Positions 47,240-59,180 of a DNA stretch of 64,000 nt are shown one piece after another. The notes below the pieces were generated by a model. It was not told the DNA's origin. It saw only the letters and a list, made by a program, of their open reading frames with translations, and ran no database searches. Source of the DNA: Pachydiplax longipennis (taxonomy: Eukaryota; Arthropoda; Insecta; Odonata; Libellulidae); NCBI GenBank assembly GCA_036926295.1, contig JAVFKF010000014.1, forward strand, positions 5,456,001-5,520,000, written 5' to 3'. Position 1 is the stretch's first letter. Each line of letters starts with the position of its first letter. The translations under genes and the position numbers were made by a program.

Positions 47240-48080
47240 TAGTACGACAACCGGCGTCCCGAGATAACATCTATCGAGGGCCGCATCCGCCGATCCAAAT
47301 TTTATCTCCGCATTATATTTTAGATACAAATTTTCGGGGACCTCATTAAAGCACGAATCGCGCCCCTAAGCATGATAAATCAAAATTTTTCCTCCGCACT
47401 TTCAATTTCGCATCGCCGTTAATTTAAAAGCGTCATCGCCGGAAAACACATCCGAACGGGGGAAAAATACTTTAAAAAGATCGCGCGGGTTATATATCAC
47501 GAGGAAACTGACATCCCATGACAATATGTTGTAGGCGTGAAGCGGAGATAAGAGAGTTTGGATTTATCGATCATCGCTGTTTATCGATATCCGATCCTTT
47601 CTTTCCCGCAATTCCGCCTTTCTTCTCCGTAATAAATTATCGCGGTTCCTTCGCCGACCGATTCTCGCTCTTCGACTCCCTTCTGCAGCCCGTTCTCACC
47701 GTCTCTCTCTCCTCCTTGGCCGTCCATTCATCACCGGGGTAAACAAGGCCGTAAATCTGAGGCGGAGAGTAGTTACCGCGGATGCCGTTAGGTGGAAACC
47801 TATCCTAGCATGGCACGGACTTAGGGACTGTTTAGTCCTCGCCTTTGGGGGTGCTAACGACCAGATGTGTGCCGATGCTGGGCGGAGGGGAAAAAACGGG
47901 GGCCTTTTAGTCCGGACAAACACCAGAGACGTGGTCTCATCCATTTGGTCTGGTACGACCTGCGGCATGTCTCAATCGCCACCGCGGAGGGCCATCTTCC
48001 GTAATAATCGATATTTAATGGGTCGGGGATTTTTTCGCTCCGCCCGGTAACTTTATGTCCGCCTTCCGTCTTCCTTGCTG
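47240..48080. other. CpG-dense patch containing a GC-rich block at 47740-47975
   Basis: Within this patch, 47740-47975 is among the most GC-rich segments of the window and reads open on the minus strand (47696-47968, 90 codons) and partly on the plus strand (47865-48050). The edges of the GC-rich block are fairly sharp, suggesting an inserted repeat or relic exon. I do not recognise it. CGATCATCGCTGTTTATCGAT lies near 47568, within the patch. Confidence 0.35.
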
Positions 48081-48288
48081 TCTACCTAACGGATTTTCGA
48101 ACTTTTATTCTGTTCCATGGGCACTATCGTTTCTTTTCAATGAGAACTAAGGCATCTGCCGCTCATTATAGGAAAATTTCTTATGAAAAAGAAATTCATC
48201 ACAGAGAATATATATTCGGTTAAGTGGTAATTTTTCTCGCATATAATTAATTAAAAAATTATTTAATAAACGATTAATTAAGAATTTT

Positions 48289-48470
48289 TCTCGTGCACCT
48301 AGGAAACACTCGGGCAAGCACGGTACTCGAACTCCGATCCTCCACTTTCCAGGCGCATAGTTTAGCTAAGCTATCTAACTTAACTAGTCCAGTCTAACTC
48401 CAGCAAGATAGCTCAATTTGCTAAAGTATCCGCCCGAAAAGTGGGATATCGGGGTTGGGGACTTATTTGA
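48289..48470. mobile_element. Divergent inverted pair of tRNA-derived units (decayed)
   Basis: The left unit, on the minus strand at 48318-48385, has GATAGCTTAGCTAAACTATG as D arm, GCGCCTGGAAAGTGG as anticodon arm and B box GAGTTCGAGTACC. The right unit, on the plus strand at about 48405-48470, has GATAGCTCAATTTGCTAAAG, CGCCCGAAAAGTGGG and a decayed B box GGGGTTGGGGACT. The left tail at 48292-48305 (CGTGCACCTAGGAAA) matches the shared tail motif. The arrangement is identical to 25501-25784 but far more diverged. Confidence 0.65.
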
Positions 48471-50960
48471 CTTTTTTGCCTGTTTTTTCTTTGTGGGAGA
48501 AAATATTTTCCCTGTTGATATATCGGTGCAAAGATTTTATATGTTATATTTACCATTTTTCAACCAAAAATTTAATAGCTTTTATATTTCTAAACCATTT
48601 CACGGAATTTCAATTCCATAGATATCTATGCTTGGTATTGTTACTGTTTTATGATAAGCCAAGAACATCAGATTGGTGATTGATCCCAATAAAGAGCTAT
48701 TAGATCTATAAGCCGAAAGTGACTTGAACTGTATGTCTCTTACAACGCAAATAGTAAAGTCAAATAAAATTATAATTACATGTATGGATGAATTATTAAA
48801 GTGACTGAATACCAAATAAGGCCTTCTTATGAGGGAGGTAATGTGTATGTAGAAATTTCTGTAAATTGATGGATCTCTGGCATTTAAACTATCCTAAATG
48901 ATTAAGAAACTATAGAATGATACATACCTATCGTTAAAGATTCATGATTCCCCTGCGAGTCACAAATATCAAGAATCTTTTGTAATCATTAGCCTCATCC
49001 TCCGATTTAAAAACGTTAAAAGACAGTATAAAACTAAAAATTCCTTACATAACTACTCATTATTTGAAAATTAAATATGAACTAAATCTATAAATGCATA
49101 TTTTATAATAAAGATATAGTTGCGTTCATGGATCAATATATAATCATAAATCAATATGCCACTTTATGTTGGAATCTTCCTAATAATATTGACTGTGATA
49201 CTGATACCACTTGTATACAGTTTTGACCAGTAAAAAATGCACTTTGACATTCAAGTTGTTCCCGTAAATCATAAAGTTAGCTAATTTTTAGCTCATTTTA
49301 CTTCTATGCAGGATGAAAGGAAAAAATAACGTGAGAATAACATGAAAATTACGAGATAATGTCACTTGCATTCATGAAAGAGACTAAAATAGGAACTTTG
49401 ATAGAAATTCATACTTATTATTCTAGACAAAACGTCCTTACTAGAGACAAACTCAGATTCAAGCAATGATTAATCTTTTGGACGAATAAATCATTATCCT
49501 CTGCCAAACTTCTAGCTTTCTTTTTTCAGTGATGTATAGAGATTGAACTTCAATTTAACTAATTAAAAATTATATAGAAAAATCCTGTATCCTCTGGACC
49601 CCTCAAAATACAAAAGACGAGTCTTCTAAAAAGATGTCCACAGCTAGAGTAAATGCTAACTCTTTGATTTCCTAGTTGAACTTCTTCCCTTTGAAGCTCT
49701 TTATAAATATCACGCCAGTAACCCATGAGGAAAACGGCACTCGATCTTGAGGTCTTAGATAAACGATTCAGTGTAAAATGAATATTCCAGCAGACGGAAA
49801 GCCTTTTGTGTAGAGAGGACACGTTAATGAGATGTCAGACACATCACCTGTTACATATCGTAGACGTGGAAACAATTTTGCGCTGTTACACATCACAAGA
49901 GAATCACTGCTTACATGTATAGATGATACAAAGAAGTGCAACTCATTGTATATAAAATATATAAGTATCACAAAAGATAATATTGTTTTATCCTTAGATA
50001 AGATAAGCCCTTACATCAAAAATGGTAATTTATCAAGGAAAATAGGCATAAAAACGATGCAAAAACGGGTTAGGTTTATATTAATATGTGGTGGAACGAA
50101 ATATTAAAAGTGGAAATGACTGAATTCTCCGAAAGAGAAGATACCGAAAATTACACGAGTAAAGTTTTTCTCATTTACCACCAATGATTATAATTTAAAT
50201 GGAAGAATAAAAATTGATTCATTGATTCATTTTCTTAGGTCACCCGATGTTGATGTGAATGCATCAAAATCATGGTTTTTATTCAACAAATTATAGAATT
50301 TCAAGGACTTCATTTTCCTAGAGGTAATAAATATAATAAGAAAACACTGGGCGAAATGCTAATTATAAAGGCGAAATCATAATTTAAAAAGGGTAATATT
50401 TTTATGAAAATCAGATTTCAAGAAATTCCTGGCATGATATCAACATTTTACTCTGTAATTCTATTCATTGGACATACTTAAAATTACCTTCATCATATTT
50501 AACCAAACATATCGTAAAAATCCAAAATAATGAAATCAATCAGAATATCAACTGAAATATAAGAATATTTTGATATAAATCAATTTTAATTGTCTGATAA
50601 TGGTGAGAAACTCAACTGGAATGATTTTACTATCTATCAGGATTATTTTCACTAATAAATTTTTCATCGGTAACCCTGTAATGAGTTTAGGTATTTAAAA
50701 TACCAATGTCCTCAAATGAAAATGAGGAAATTTAGACTAAATAGAAAAATAACAGTATATTTATATGAGAATATTTTGATCAAGTAACTATCATATACAA
50801 AATGAAATAAGCATGTCTTTGTGGCTCAGATGCATCGACCCGTAGCAGATTACAAGCCATCTTTCGCACCAATGGTCATTGGATGTATACAGGTAGTTTT
50901 CTGGAAAATTTAAGTGAATAAGTGTATCATTGCCTAATATCGCTCTATTAAAAGTCTAAT
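48471..50960. other. Long AT-rich stretch, nothing recognised
   Basis: About 2.5 kb without a recognisable gene or element. Minus 49559-49822 (87 codons) and plus 49832-50107 (91 codons) are adjacent divergent frames, both unrecognised. No promoter elements can be assigned between them. Confidence 0.3.
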
Positions 50961-51260
50961 AGATAGATCCTGCGTGACTGTAAGGTTCGTAAATCAGTCA
51001 AATCACATCCGAAAGAAAATCAAACATGAAGCAGATGGATTCGAATCGCCAGACGCTTCACCGCATGTGGAGTTCGCGGGAAATTGTAAAATTTTCATCT
51101 GGCTCTCGACGAAGGCGTCTGGACACATAAATCCATTTCGGAAGGATTCAGCGATTTTCCGTTAGTGGCGGCCTTTCGTTACGATCCCATAGAATCATTC
51201 GAAACGCCGAGTGCGGGGAACACCGCGATTTCATGGAACTCGATTCCTCATGGCTCTATT
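50961..51260. other. Small CpG-dense patch
   Basis: CpG-rich words such as GGCGTCTGG, GAAACGCCGAGTGCGGGG and CACCGCG between AT-rich flanks. A 63-codon plus frame (50974-51165) is unrecognised. Confidence 0.4.
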
Positions 51261-52189
51261 AATTATGATTTCATTTTGAGAGGAATGAACATTATCAATC
51301 CATTTATTTCCTCTAAATCGTTCCATAGATAGATACTATTTTTTAAATTTTTTGCAGTTTTATGAATGAGTGTTGAAAAAAATAATTCGTTAACTTCGCT
51401 TTCGCAGGTATAAGAATAGTGATGACCTGAGAAACTATAATTTATTATAAATACTAGAGTTAGTACTACATACTACTAGTTAACTTAGAAAGAAAAAAAC
51501 ACTCAAAAATGAAACACATTGGTAGAGAGGTACATTACAAAAAGAAACTACTAACTAGCAAGGACTGGATCGTAGTACGGGAAATAATCCCATAAATACC
51601 TTAAAACATACCTCGATTTATAAATTAACTAGTTATATTAAAGAGGAAGTTCTCAAAGCGAAGAATTGTGATAAATTGAAAACTACGCATAAATGAAGTT
51701 ATGTTCCAGTATTAATTTTTCTATCAAATTGTTCATCATAATGTATAAGACATTAAATATTTAGGAAAAACCATATTTCAAATAGTTAAACAACTACACA
51801 TTTGTAGTGTGTTATCCCTGACATAAATATATTTATACTAAATAAACATACTTAGCATAAAATGCTTAATTTCACTGTCAATTTAATCCACTTGACAAGG
51901 TGAATATCAATTATCTCTCAGACACATCTGATTGTAAATACTGGACACTATTCAGTATCCAGGGTTTTTGGTAGTGGTCAAATTCACACCGGTCTTGAGA
52001 CTAAATACTTTATCCAGAATTATCACGGCTCCAGATTTTTTTTGCATAAAACTAGAGATTTCTACATAGTTGAATCTCGAAGGAAATGTATCGTGACCCC
52101 CAACCTTCAAAATCTGCCGTATTTTGTAAGTGGGATTGCAAGTTTAAACTAAATCTTAGATGGCAAGCTTATGTCTCCAAGCTCACCAG
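51261..52189. other. AT-rich stretch, nothing recognised
   Basis: No gene, RNA or repeat family recognised. Confidence 0.3.
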
Positions 52190-53210
52190 GCGTAAGATAT
52201 TCCCGGAGATTTTCCTCCTTGAAGCCGAAGACTTTTCAAAAATTTCGGGAGCGCGGAAGGGGAGAGACCCGGGAAAAATCCGTCCCCACTCATGCGAAAT
52301 TTGCGACTTGGCTCCGTCCGAAGAGCAAATCTTCGAGAGAAAAGAAAGGGACTGCTCTCTTCAAGTCAACATTTCGCAAACGAGCCATAATTCAACATCC
52401 CTCGCTCTTTCGAATAATTTAAACACGGGCTCATCCCATTATTAAAATTACGTCGAGGACCGCATTAATCAGATTTGCGAAAATTTTCGTTCCGAGATTA
52501 ATGAAACGTCACCGCTCACGTCCTTCGAAATATCCTTCGCTTCGGTTTCTCGGAAAGAATCACTCCTGCAAAGGAGCCGACATTCCTTTCCAATTATTGA
52601 AATGGAAGGAGGAGAAACATTCGAAACTTTTTCCGAAATTTTCCCCCATTATCGAAACGCTAAAAAGACGCCGATTCGCCCGTTACCATTGTGCTGCCAT
52701 TATCGGTTCAAAGAAATAAATTTCTCCAACAAAATACCGAAATGAGTCGAAATAAATATAAAAAGGAGGCTGGTTCTCCTTCTTCTCTGAGGAAGGGCAA
52801 TAAAAGAACAAGATTGGACGAGTGGAGGAAGACGGGTAGATATGAAAGCGATCCCCCCTCGTCGAGATGGATGAGAAAATTGAAGAAGCCCAACTTCCCT
52901 TTGTTTTCTTAAGGAGTGTTTGCGGTTATTCCTTTCGGAGATGAAATAATAGCGGAGTCTCTCGTCGCTCTTCCCGGGGAGCGATTTCCCCCTTTCCCGC
53001 ACCGTTCAGAAATGTCCGACAATAAGGGGGATGGAAGTGAATTAATGTTCTTTTTCGAGCCGTCTCTTTTTTGAGCTTTTTGTCGGAATCCGTGGTTTTA
53101 TTGCCTCTTAAATGATACCAGATTCTTCCGATTAAATTCGCTTTCGGGAGATTCTTCTTTCGGAATCGAGTTTCGATATCTCTGAAATCGTTTTATCTGA
53201 AATTCCTCTT
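52190..53210. other. Large CpG-dense patch
   Basis: A hand count gives 23 CpGs in 52201-52500. Open frames overlap on both strands (plus 52086-52445, 52171-52422, 52501-52719, 52691-52912; minus 52700-53002). K/R/S-rich translations, no domain. The patch is about 1 kb with fairly abrupt edges. Confidence 0.45.
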
Positions 53211-54774
53211 TAGGTTTCGCATTATGATGTGGAAATAAAATTATCAAACTCCGATATCTTTTAACCGTGTTCTAAAGTAATGAATCGGTAATGAATAAAT
53301 GTGGGCAGGCAAAGGCTGAAGTGCCAATATCAAAGGGGTGTTTCAATTTGGTTAGGATATACAGAAATTATGGATTGTAGAAGGATTTCTAATTTGGAAT
53401 AAGAGGATATGAATTGGACTCGAGCTAGAGGAAAACGGAGTAGGAGCTGGTTAAGTGTGATGAATGAGGAGCTAAAGAAAACAGCCGTATATAGCTTAAG
53501 GAATAACAGGGATTGTATTAGGATATATGTATCCGAAGAAAAAAATTAACCAAAGGCGGGGAAATACGCAGGATTGTTTATATAATCCAAATAATGTTTT
53601 ACCCCATAAACAAAAAATCATAAATTTATTTTTTTTAAGTTTAAAGTTAAAGTGTAAAGATATAAAAATTTTATTTACTAAAATATTCATAAATACTCGC
53701 TATATTCTATTTACTGTATTTCTCGCTACCTATCAATATAGCTGGTGATATACCTACAGGGCAGTGGCGCTGAGATTCCAGTTATGCAGACTGAAAAAAG
53801 CTTTATGCACCGAGAAATACAAAGGGCAATTATTAACTTATAATGAAAAATTTCCCAGATATTCACGGAATCAAAAAGCTTTCATCCAAACATAGATGGT
53901 AAAGCATGACACGATACAAATAATATTATTTAAATTTGTAGATAAAAAATCGTCATGCTTTCCCTGTATAATTAGCTCAAATAATATGCGCAGCTCTTTC
54001 CGAGGATTTTCTTATTTTAGAACGCTGCAAAACTCGATATAAGCGTTTTTCCGGAATACATTCAAATATAAAGAGTCTCCTTCAAAAGATTTACTGTCCT
54101 CCAAAGGAACTGTCGTATTTCTTTACAGTACATTGATGGTAAACGAGAAAGATATTTCCAAGCCTTTAGATACTATTAAAAAGATAACACAGTCATAAGG
54201 CTCATACATGGGTGTACTCCGCTTAGCGAGCATCTATTGAATATCCATTTCTGTTAAATTGATATAAATAACTCCAAGTTCAAGAGATTCTTCTAATTAA
54301 ATTTGGCCAAAATTTTCTTCCAATTTCGCTACAAACTATCACCCCGATTTTATATTTATTGATATCGAGGTTGTGGTTTCTCAAGCTCTTTTCCATAAAT
54401 GATAGAAATAATCTTCTCATATTTCTCTTTAGCCAAAACCCTAAACCGCGTTCAAGTCTTAGCATCTTTTCCATTTATTCGCTCACATCCTTTCGTCCTT
54501 TGCTTTACTTCACTCAATGCATACATTGAGCAATGATACGTTGCATCCCTTATCCCCATCCATATAAATCTCTCTAAATCTATTTCCCGTTTTCATTAAG
54601 AAGCACTCGTCTATTTTGGTCCATTTTCGCACTCTTCGTCCTCAGAAGTGATTTGGTTTCCATTCCTGGATTTCCCATCCGATTTTCCCATCTCCCTCAG
54701 GACACCACTAAAATATTCCTCACCACTCCGATGCCGAAACTCGTTAAACTATTCTAAAAATTCAACATAAATAA
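53211..54774. other. AT-rich stretch, nothing recognised
   Basis: No gene, RNA or repeat family recognised. Opposite-strand frames at 53496-53748 overlap each other and are K/N/F-rich by composition. Confidence 0.3.
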
Positions 54775-55310
54775 CGTATTTAAACTCGAGAATAAATCAG
54801 CAATCCTTAGTATATTCAATTGTTAATAAAAATAGCAACAAATACTTCAACGTATAAAAAATGTCTTTGAAAACAGCTAATAATAATTAACATTTTGCTA
54901 AACAGTAGAATATAGAAATATCATTTTTAAACTCAGGAATTTATCACCAGTCTTTAATAAATAGTATTGTTAATGTAAATAATCAATTGTTTATAGTTTA
55001 ATTGTTACTAAAAGTTAGCAACAAATACGTGAAAGTCTAATAAATAACGTTTATAAACCCACAAATGTATTAGCAATGTTTAGTACATCCTATTGTTAAT
55101 TTAAAAAAGCGATTGTTAACATTAGTTAATTGTTATTAAAAATTAGCAACAAATAATGAAACGTATTAAAATATATGACTATTGTTATTAAAAATCACTA
55201 ATAAATAATTTAAAGTATATTAAATAATGTTTTAAAACTCACGAACGACTCATCAATCTTCAATAAATGGTATTGTTAATGTAAATAATCAATAGTAGAT
55301 AGTAGTGAAT
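54775..55310. repeat. Degenerate AT-rich tandem array
   Basis: Two alternating blocks recur. Block 1 is ATTGTTA(N)TAAAA followed by TAGCAACAAATA, at 54819, 55001, 55129 and (weaker) 55181. Block 2 is TAAACTC(A/G)-type sequence, then TCA(G/C)CAATC-type and TATTGTTAAT(G/T)TAAA sequence, at about 54781, 54930, 55055 and 55225. Spacing is irregular (182, 128 and 52 bp between block 1 copies), so units have lost pieces. No coding or RNA function is apparent. Confidence 0.7.
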
Positions 55311-55864
55311 AAAATAGCAGTCCGAGTTTTATTTTGACCGGGGGCGATAGGAATTTTTGATGGACGATTTGTCAAAGACCATGAGCTTTAGTTATGCTTC
55401 TCGGTTTACGATACCAGGCTTTTTCTAGATTATATGCGATTCGCATAGGAGATATCTTTTCGGATTTAAATCCAGATTTTCATATCTGATAAATTTTTCC
55501 AATAACGATAATATGGAAGGGAAATACTAAGCTTTTTGAGATTCTACCAGTGTATCCGTATTCTCTCTCGGGGATAAAAGTGACTATGAATCGCCTTGTT
55601 ATACAAGTTGTTTCGCGCAATGACAGCTTCAATAATTTTGGGTAGGGCAAAAAATTCAGCAAATCAAATTTAAAACAAAAGAATGTTTGGCGTTTCTAAT
55701 ATAATAAAATAATACAACGAAATTTTGTAAGATTCAACTTTCTGTACGATATACAATAATCATATTTGTCTTTCTTTTATTAATTTAAGTGTTAAGTGCA
55801 TTAAATATTTACAAAACCCTACCTTTACATCCAACTTTGTTCAATGCTTCCCGTTCGTCATAGT
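55311..55864. other. Unassigned stretch
   Basis: No gene, RNA or repeat family recognised. Confidence 0.3.
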
Positions 55865-56170
55865 TCTCAAGGAAGAAAGTACATGAAAAATCCTGGAGAA
55901 AGTATAAGAAAACAAGGACTCGAACCCGGATCTTTTACTTTTCGTGCGGCTTCTCATTCAAAGGACGTTATCTTTTCACCATGCCGCTTAGTTAAGTCTA
56001 TCATTCGCCCTTGCTCAAAAAGTACACCATTTCAGCATGTTTAAATGTTCAGAAAGAGGGCTCTGTTAGAGTGGCAGCCTGTGAATGTTTATGAGGGCTC
56101 GAGTCCCATTCTTCCAAGACTTTTGTCATGTTTGTCTACCTTGGGAATTTTAGGTGTGTACCTTTAGGTA
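55865..56170. mobile_element. Divergent inverted pair of tRNA-derived units
   Basis: The left unit, on the minus strand at 55915-55988, has GCGGCATGGTGAAAAGATAA as A-box region and an intact B box GGGTTCGAGTCC (55917-55928). The right unit, on the plus strand at about 56056-56115, has GGCTCTGTTAGAGTGGCAG and B box GGCTCGAGTCCC. Outer ends are diverged inverted copies: CTCAAGGAAGAAAGTACATG on the left and CATGTTTGTCTACCTTGGG on the right. The right tail goes on with AATTTTAGGTGTGTACC, the counterpart of the GGTGCACG tail motif. It has the same architecture as the 25.6 and 48.4 kb pairs. Confidence 0.7.
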
Positions 56171-56379
56171 TATGCTCCTTTCATCCTTTACCTATGAATC
56201 CAATCAAAGAGTGACTAATTTTTAGCTGATTGATTAAGGTGCTATGCTATGGTAAACTTTATTACAAGTGTTGCCCAGTTAGTGTCAAACTTACTTAACC
56301 ACATGAAAGTAACTTCTATTTCCTATCTCTTACAGGTAAGAAAAATTACCGCTGAACCTATACGGGAATACAGTAATAG
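56171..56379. other. Unassigned short stretch
   Basis: Nothing recognised between the inverted pair and the next CpG patch. Confidence 0.3.
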
Positions 56380-57010
56380 CTGCTTAGTAAGTCACCTGGA
56401 TGGATCGCCACTGCGACAGGTATCAACACCTGATTGATACCATCACCGCAGGGGAAACAACCAACCTCCACCGAAAGGGTGAGGAAAACAATCCGAAAAC
56501 TTTCACGAAAAAAACCGCTCCAAATCACTCACGTCACGATTGCCTTTTATCTCCGACCCCCTTTCCGGTGAAGTATAACATGGAAGAGCCACCGTACAAC
56601 ACCCCACCTGAGTCGCTGAGTGTCGCCGATCCATCTCCATAGAGATCGTAAAAAGCTCGGGTTGCCGCGGTGACAGAAAAAGCGAACCCCGCGCCCAAAT
56701 CGGGCAGAAGGCAACTCCGCGCTAAAAGCAGGAGAGATTTTTAAAGAGGAGCGGCCGATGAAGGATCGAAAAGCGATGGGACCTCCCAAGTGATAAAGCG
56801 GTCGAATGGGAATGGAGTGGGAGGGAAAACATATATTGAATAGCTCCGAGAAGGAATCCCAGAGGTCATTACTCACTGGGAAGCGCTCATCGATTGTCAC
56901 TTTTGACGCAACGCTCTGTACTCCCGCCCCTCGGACCTTTCTACGCTCACACCCTTATCTTTCCCTTTCATCCAATAAAGAAAGGTTCGAAATGGATGAT
57001 TGGTCTGCTC
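56380..57010. other. CpG-dense patch
   Basis: CpG-rich block with frames on both strands (minus 56547-56900 with 117 codons; plus 56400-56642 and 56806-57024). None has a recognised domain. Its right edge overlaps the start of the 0.4-kb duplication. Confidence 0.4.
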
Positions 57011-57690
57011 CCAGGCCTATCTAAGACTATAACGGAGTAAAAGTCGGGCGTTATGGTTCGGGAGGAATTCGATCGTCTAGCCAATGGGTATTTATGGGCT
57101 TTGAGATTCTGCGTAGAATTTCAACAGGGACCGCTTATGTATGGGTCTCGTGAAAACTAATGGCACTGCGATGCGCAGAATGTGGAGAAAGGTGTTTTTG
57201 AAGGAGTGAGGGAAATTGAGACCTTTACGATATCGATGAACGTCATGTTATAGTAAGCTATCGACATCTGACTACATTGTAGACTTGGACTCTTCATATC
57301 CAAAATCAATTTGCACTTCAAATGCCGTACCCTCTTACAGGACCTTTACTGTTAAGCAAATAATAATAACACAACCCTTTTATCAGAATAATAATGGTTT
57401 GGAATCGATGACTGGTCGGCTACTTGGTCCATTTAATTCTATAATAGAATAAAAATCGAGTAATATATTCAGTGCGAAATCGATCTTATAGCCTTATATA
57501 GATCTTATCTTATATGGATATTTATAGACTTTGAGATTCCATACAGACTTTCAATACGCCCATGTTTAAGTAGAGAAAAAATTGATTGCACTAAGATGTA
57601 CAGAGAGGAAAGTTGTTTCAAACACAGTGAAGTAAATTGGGACCTTATCGAGAAGTGCTTTGTATACCAGCGCTAACGCCATTCCTATAG
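56985..57690. repeat. Two tandem-like copies of an approximately 290-bp sequence
   Basis: Copy 1 (56985-57270) and copy 2 (57393-57690) start about 408 bp apart and share, in order: a GGAA/GAAATGGATGA(T/C)TGGTC block, an AATAAAAATCG/AGTAAAAGTCG block, CGATC(G/T)T(C/A)TAGCC, TATTTAT(G/A)G(G/A)CTTTGAGATTC and a GAAATTG(A/G)GACCTT-type block. Copy 1 is CpG-richer and copy 2 shows many C-to-T and G-to-A-like changes. A third, partial relative lies at about 10090-10215. No coding frame runs through either copy. Confidence 0.6.
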
Positions 57691-58285
57691 ATTTCCCATT
57701 GCAATTTTACCTAACATGACTTCTAATATTCACGAAATCGTTATTACTCTTCCTGAAAAATTCTTTTAAAAAGGTTATTCGTTTCTTTTTGGTGTTTCTG
57801 TGACAGAGATACTAGATACTAATGAACCTCTAAAATGACTTATTATGTTTTACCACAAAATACAAAGCAGAATAAAAAATTTTGAATCCTTCAATTCCTG
57901 AGAGAAATATTCATATTTTCATCAATTGGCAGCTTATTCCTTAATAGAGAAACAAAAATTGCGTGATCAAAGTAAGAATACATTTAATAGTCTTAACTCA
58001 ATCAGCGTTCCTCCAATTCAAGAAAATCCTTTGACTTCGAAAAAAAAACTCGGGAAATGTTTTTGTTTGCGAGAATCTGCCTGGATGTCTGCTTCTCTAA
58101 TCCTTTTAATCGAATTAAGTCAGACAAAAAATCTTTCAGTGGCTTTGGCGTTTAACATTCAAAAAAGAGGAAACCGGAAGTACATAGGAATACAACTTGA
58201 CAGACTTAATTAAGAATCTAATTTATGCGAAAATGCTTTCGATATTTAACTTAACCTCGATAGGAATAATGCATGGGAGTAGTCA
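57691..58285. other. Unassigned stretch
   Basis: A plus frame 57926-58213 (95 codons) is K/S/L-rich and unrecognised. No repeat family seen. Confidence 0.3.
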
Positions 58286-58312
58286 GGGTTTGGCTATGGG
58301 GAGGGTTTAGGG
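58286..58312 (+). other. Possible G-quadruplex-forming sequence
   Basis: Four G runs (58286-58288, 58298-58301, 58303-58305, 58310-58312) with loops of 9, 1 and 4 nt. The first loop exceeds the usual 7-nt limit, so it is a relaxed candidate. It is notable because the surroundings are AT-rich. Confidence 0.4.
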
Positions 58313-58929
58313 TACTTGTGAGAACAAAAATTTATTTGCTACCTGCGAGTGGGATAAATTACGTCCAACTTTAAATAAAATGGTCACAGATGTACGGTTA
58401 TACTACGACACTTACCTGGTGTAACAAGATGTTATATTATCCTGTTTTTCATAAGTATACATCTTCAAGCTTACAACAACACTATGTCAATCTAAGTTAG
58501 TTCATTATTATTATTAGGATAATTTTTTCTGTCTCCTTCAAATTATGGAATTCTAGTATCGTCGCATTACGTTCTCTGATCTTAACATCCCAACTTCTTG
58601 CCTACGTGACATATCTGTATTTGTTTAATATATGGTGATATGATTCATTAATTACCGTTGTGTTGCCTTTTTACTGAAAGCTCAATATTATTCTGCAATA
58701 ATTCACAATAATAATATCGCACTTATATTTACAGAACGATGTGAATTTGCATATCACATAGGAGCACAACACTCCAAACGAATAATAACTGATAAAAACT
58801 CTAAAAGGAGAACTGTAGAAGGTGAAATATTACTCTGTTTTATGTTGTGATTAATGCCTGCATTTAATAATCCTTACGAATATAATACATACAGAATCCA
58901 TTATTGGAGCATACGTATTAAATCATTCT
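58313..58929. other. AT-rich stretch, nothing recognised
   Basis: No gene, RNA or repeat family recognised. Confidence 0.3.
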
Positions 58930-59180
58930 CTCAGAAAGCCCTCAAACTACCCGCGCGTTTGCATAAAATTCATAAATTCCAGCTTTTAACATCACGGAAT
59001 CAATGACTCGAAATAAATATAACGGATCGGAGAAATTTGGGCTTTTGACGACGAAACCACTCGACAATCGTCCGATGAAATATTTGCACGATTTTTACGT
59101 ACGTGATGAAATGAATCCGACGGAAAAATTAAGCCGCCCGAATCATTTCCAATTATAATTTGCGCGAAATAATTTTAAAG
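58930..59180. other. Small CpG-enriched patch
   Basis: Words such as ACCCGCGCGTTTGC and TACGTACGTGATG occur here within AT-rich flanks. No notable open frame. Confidence 0.35.
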
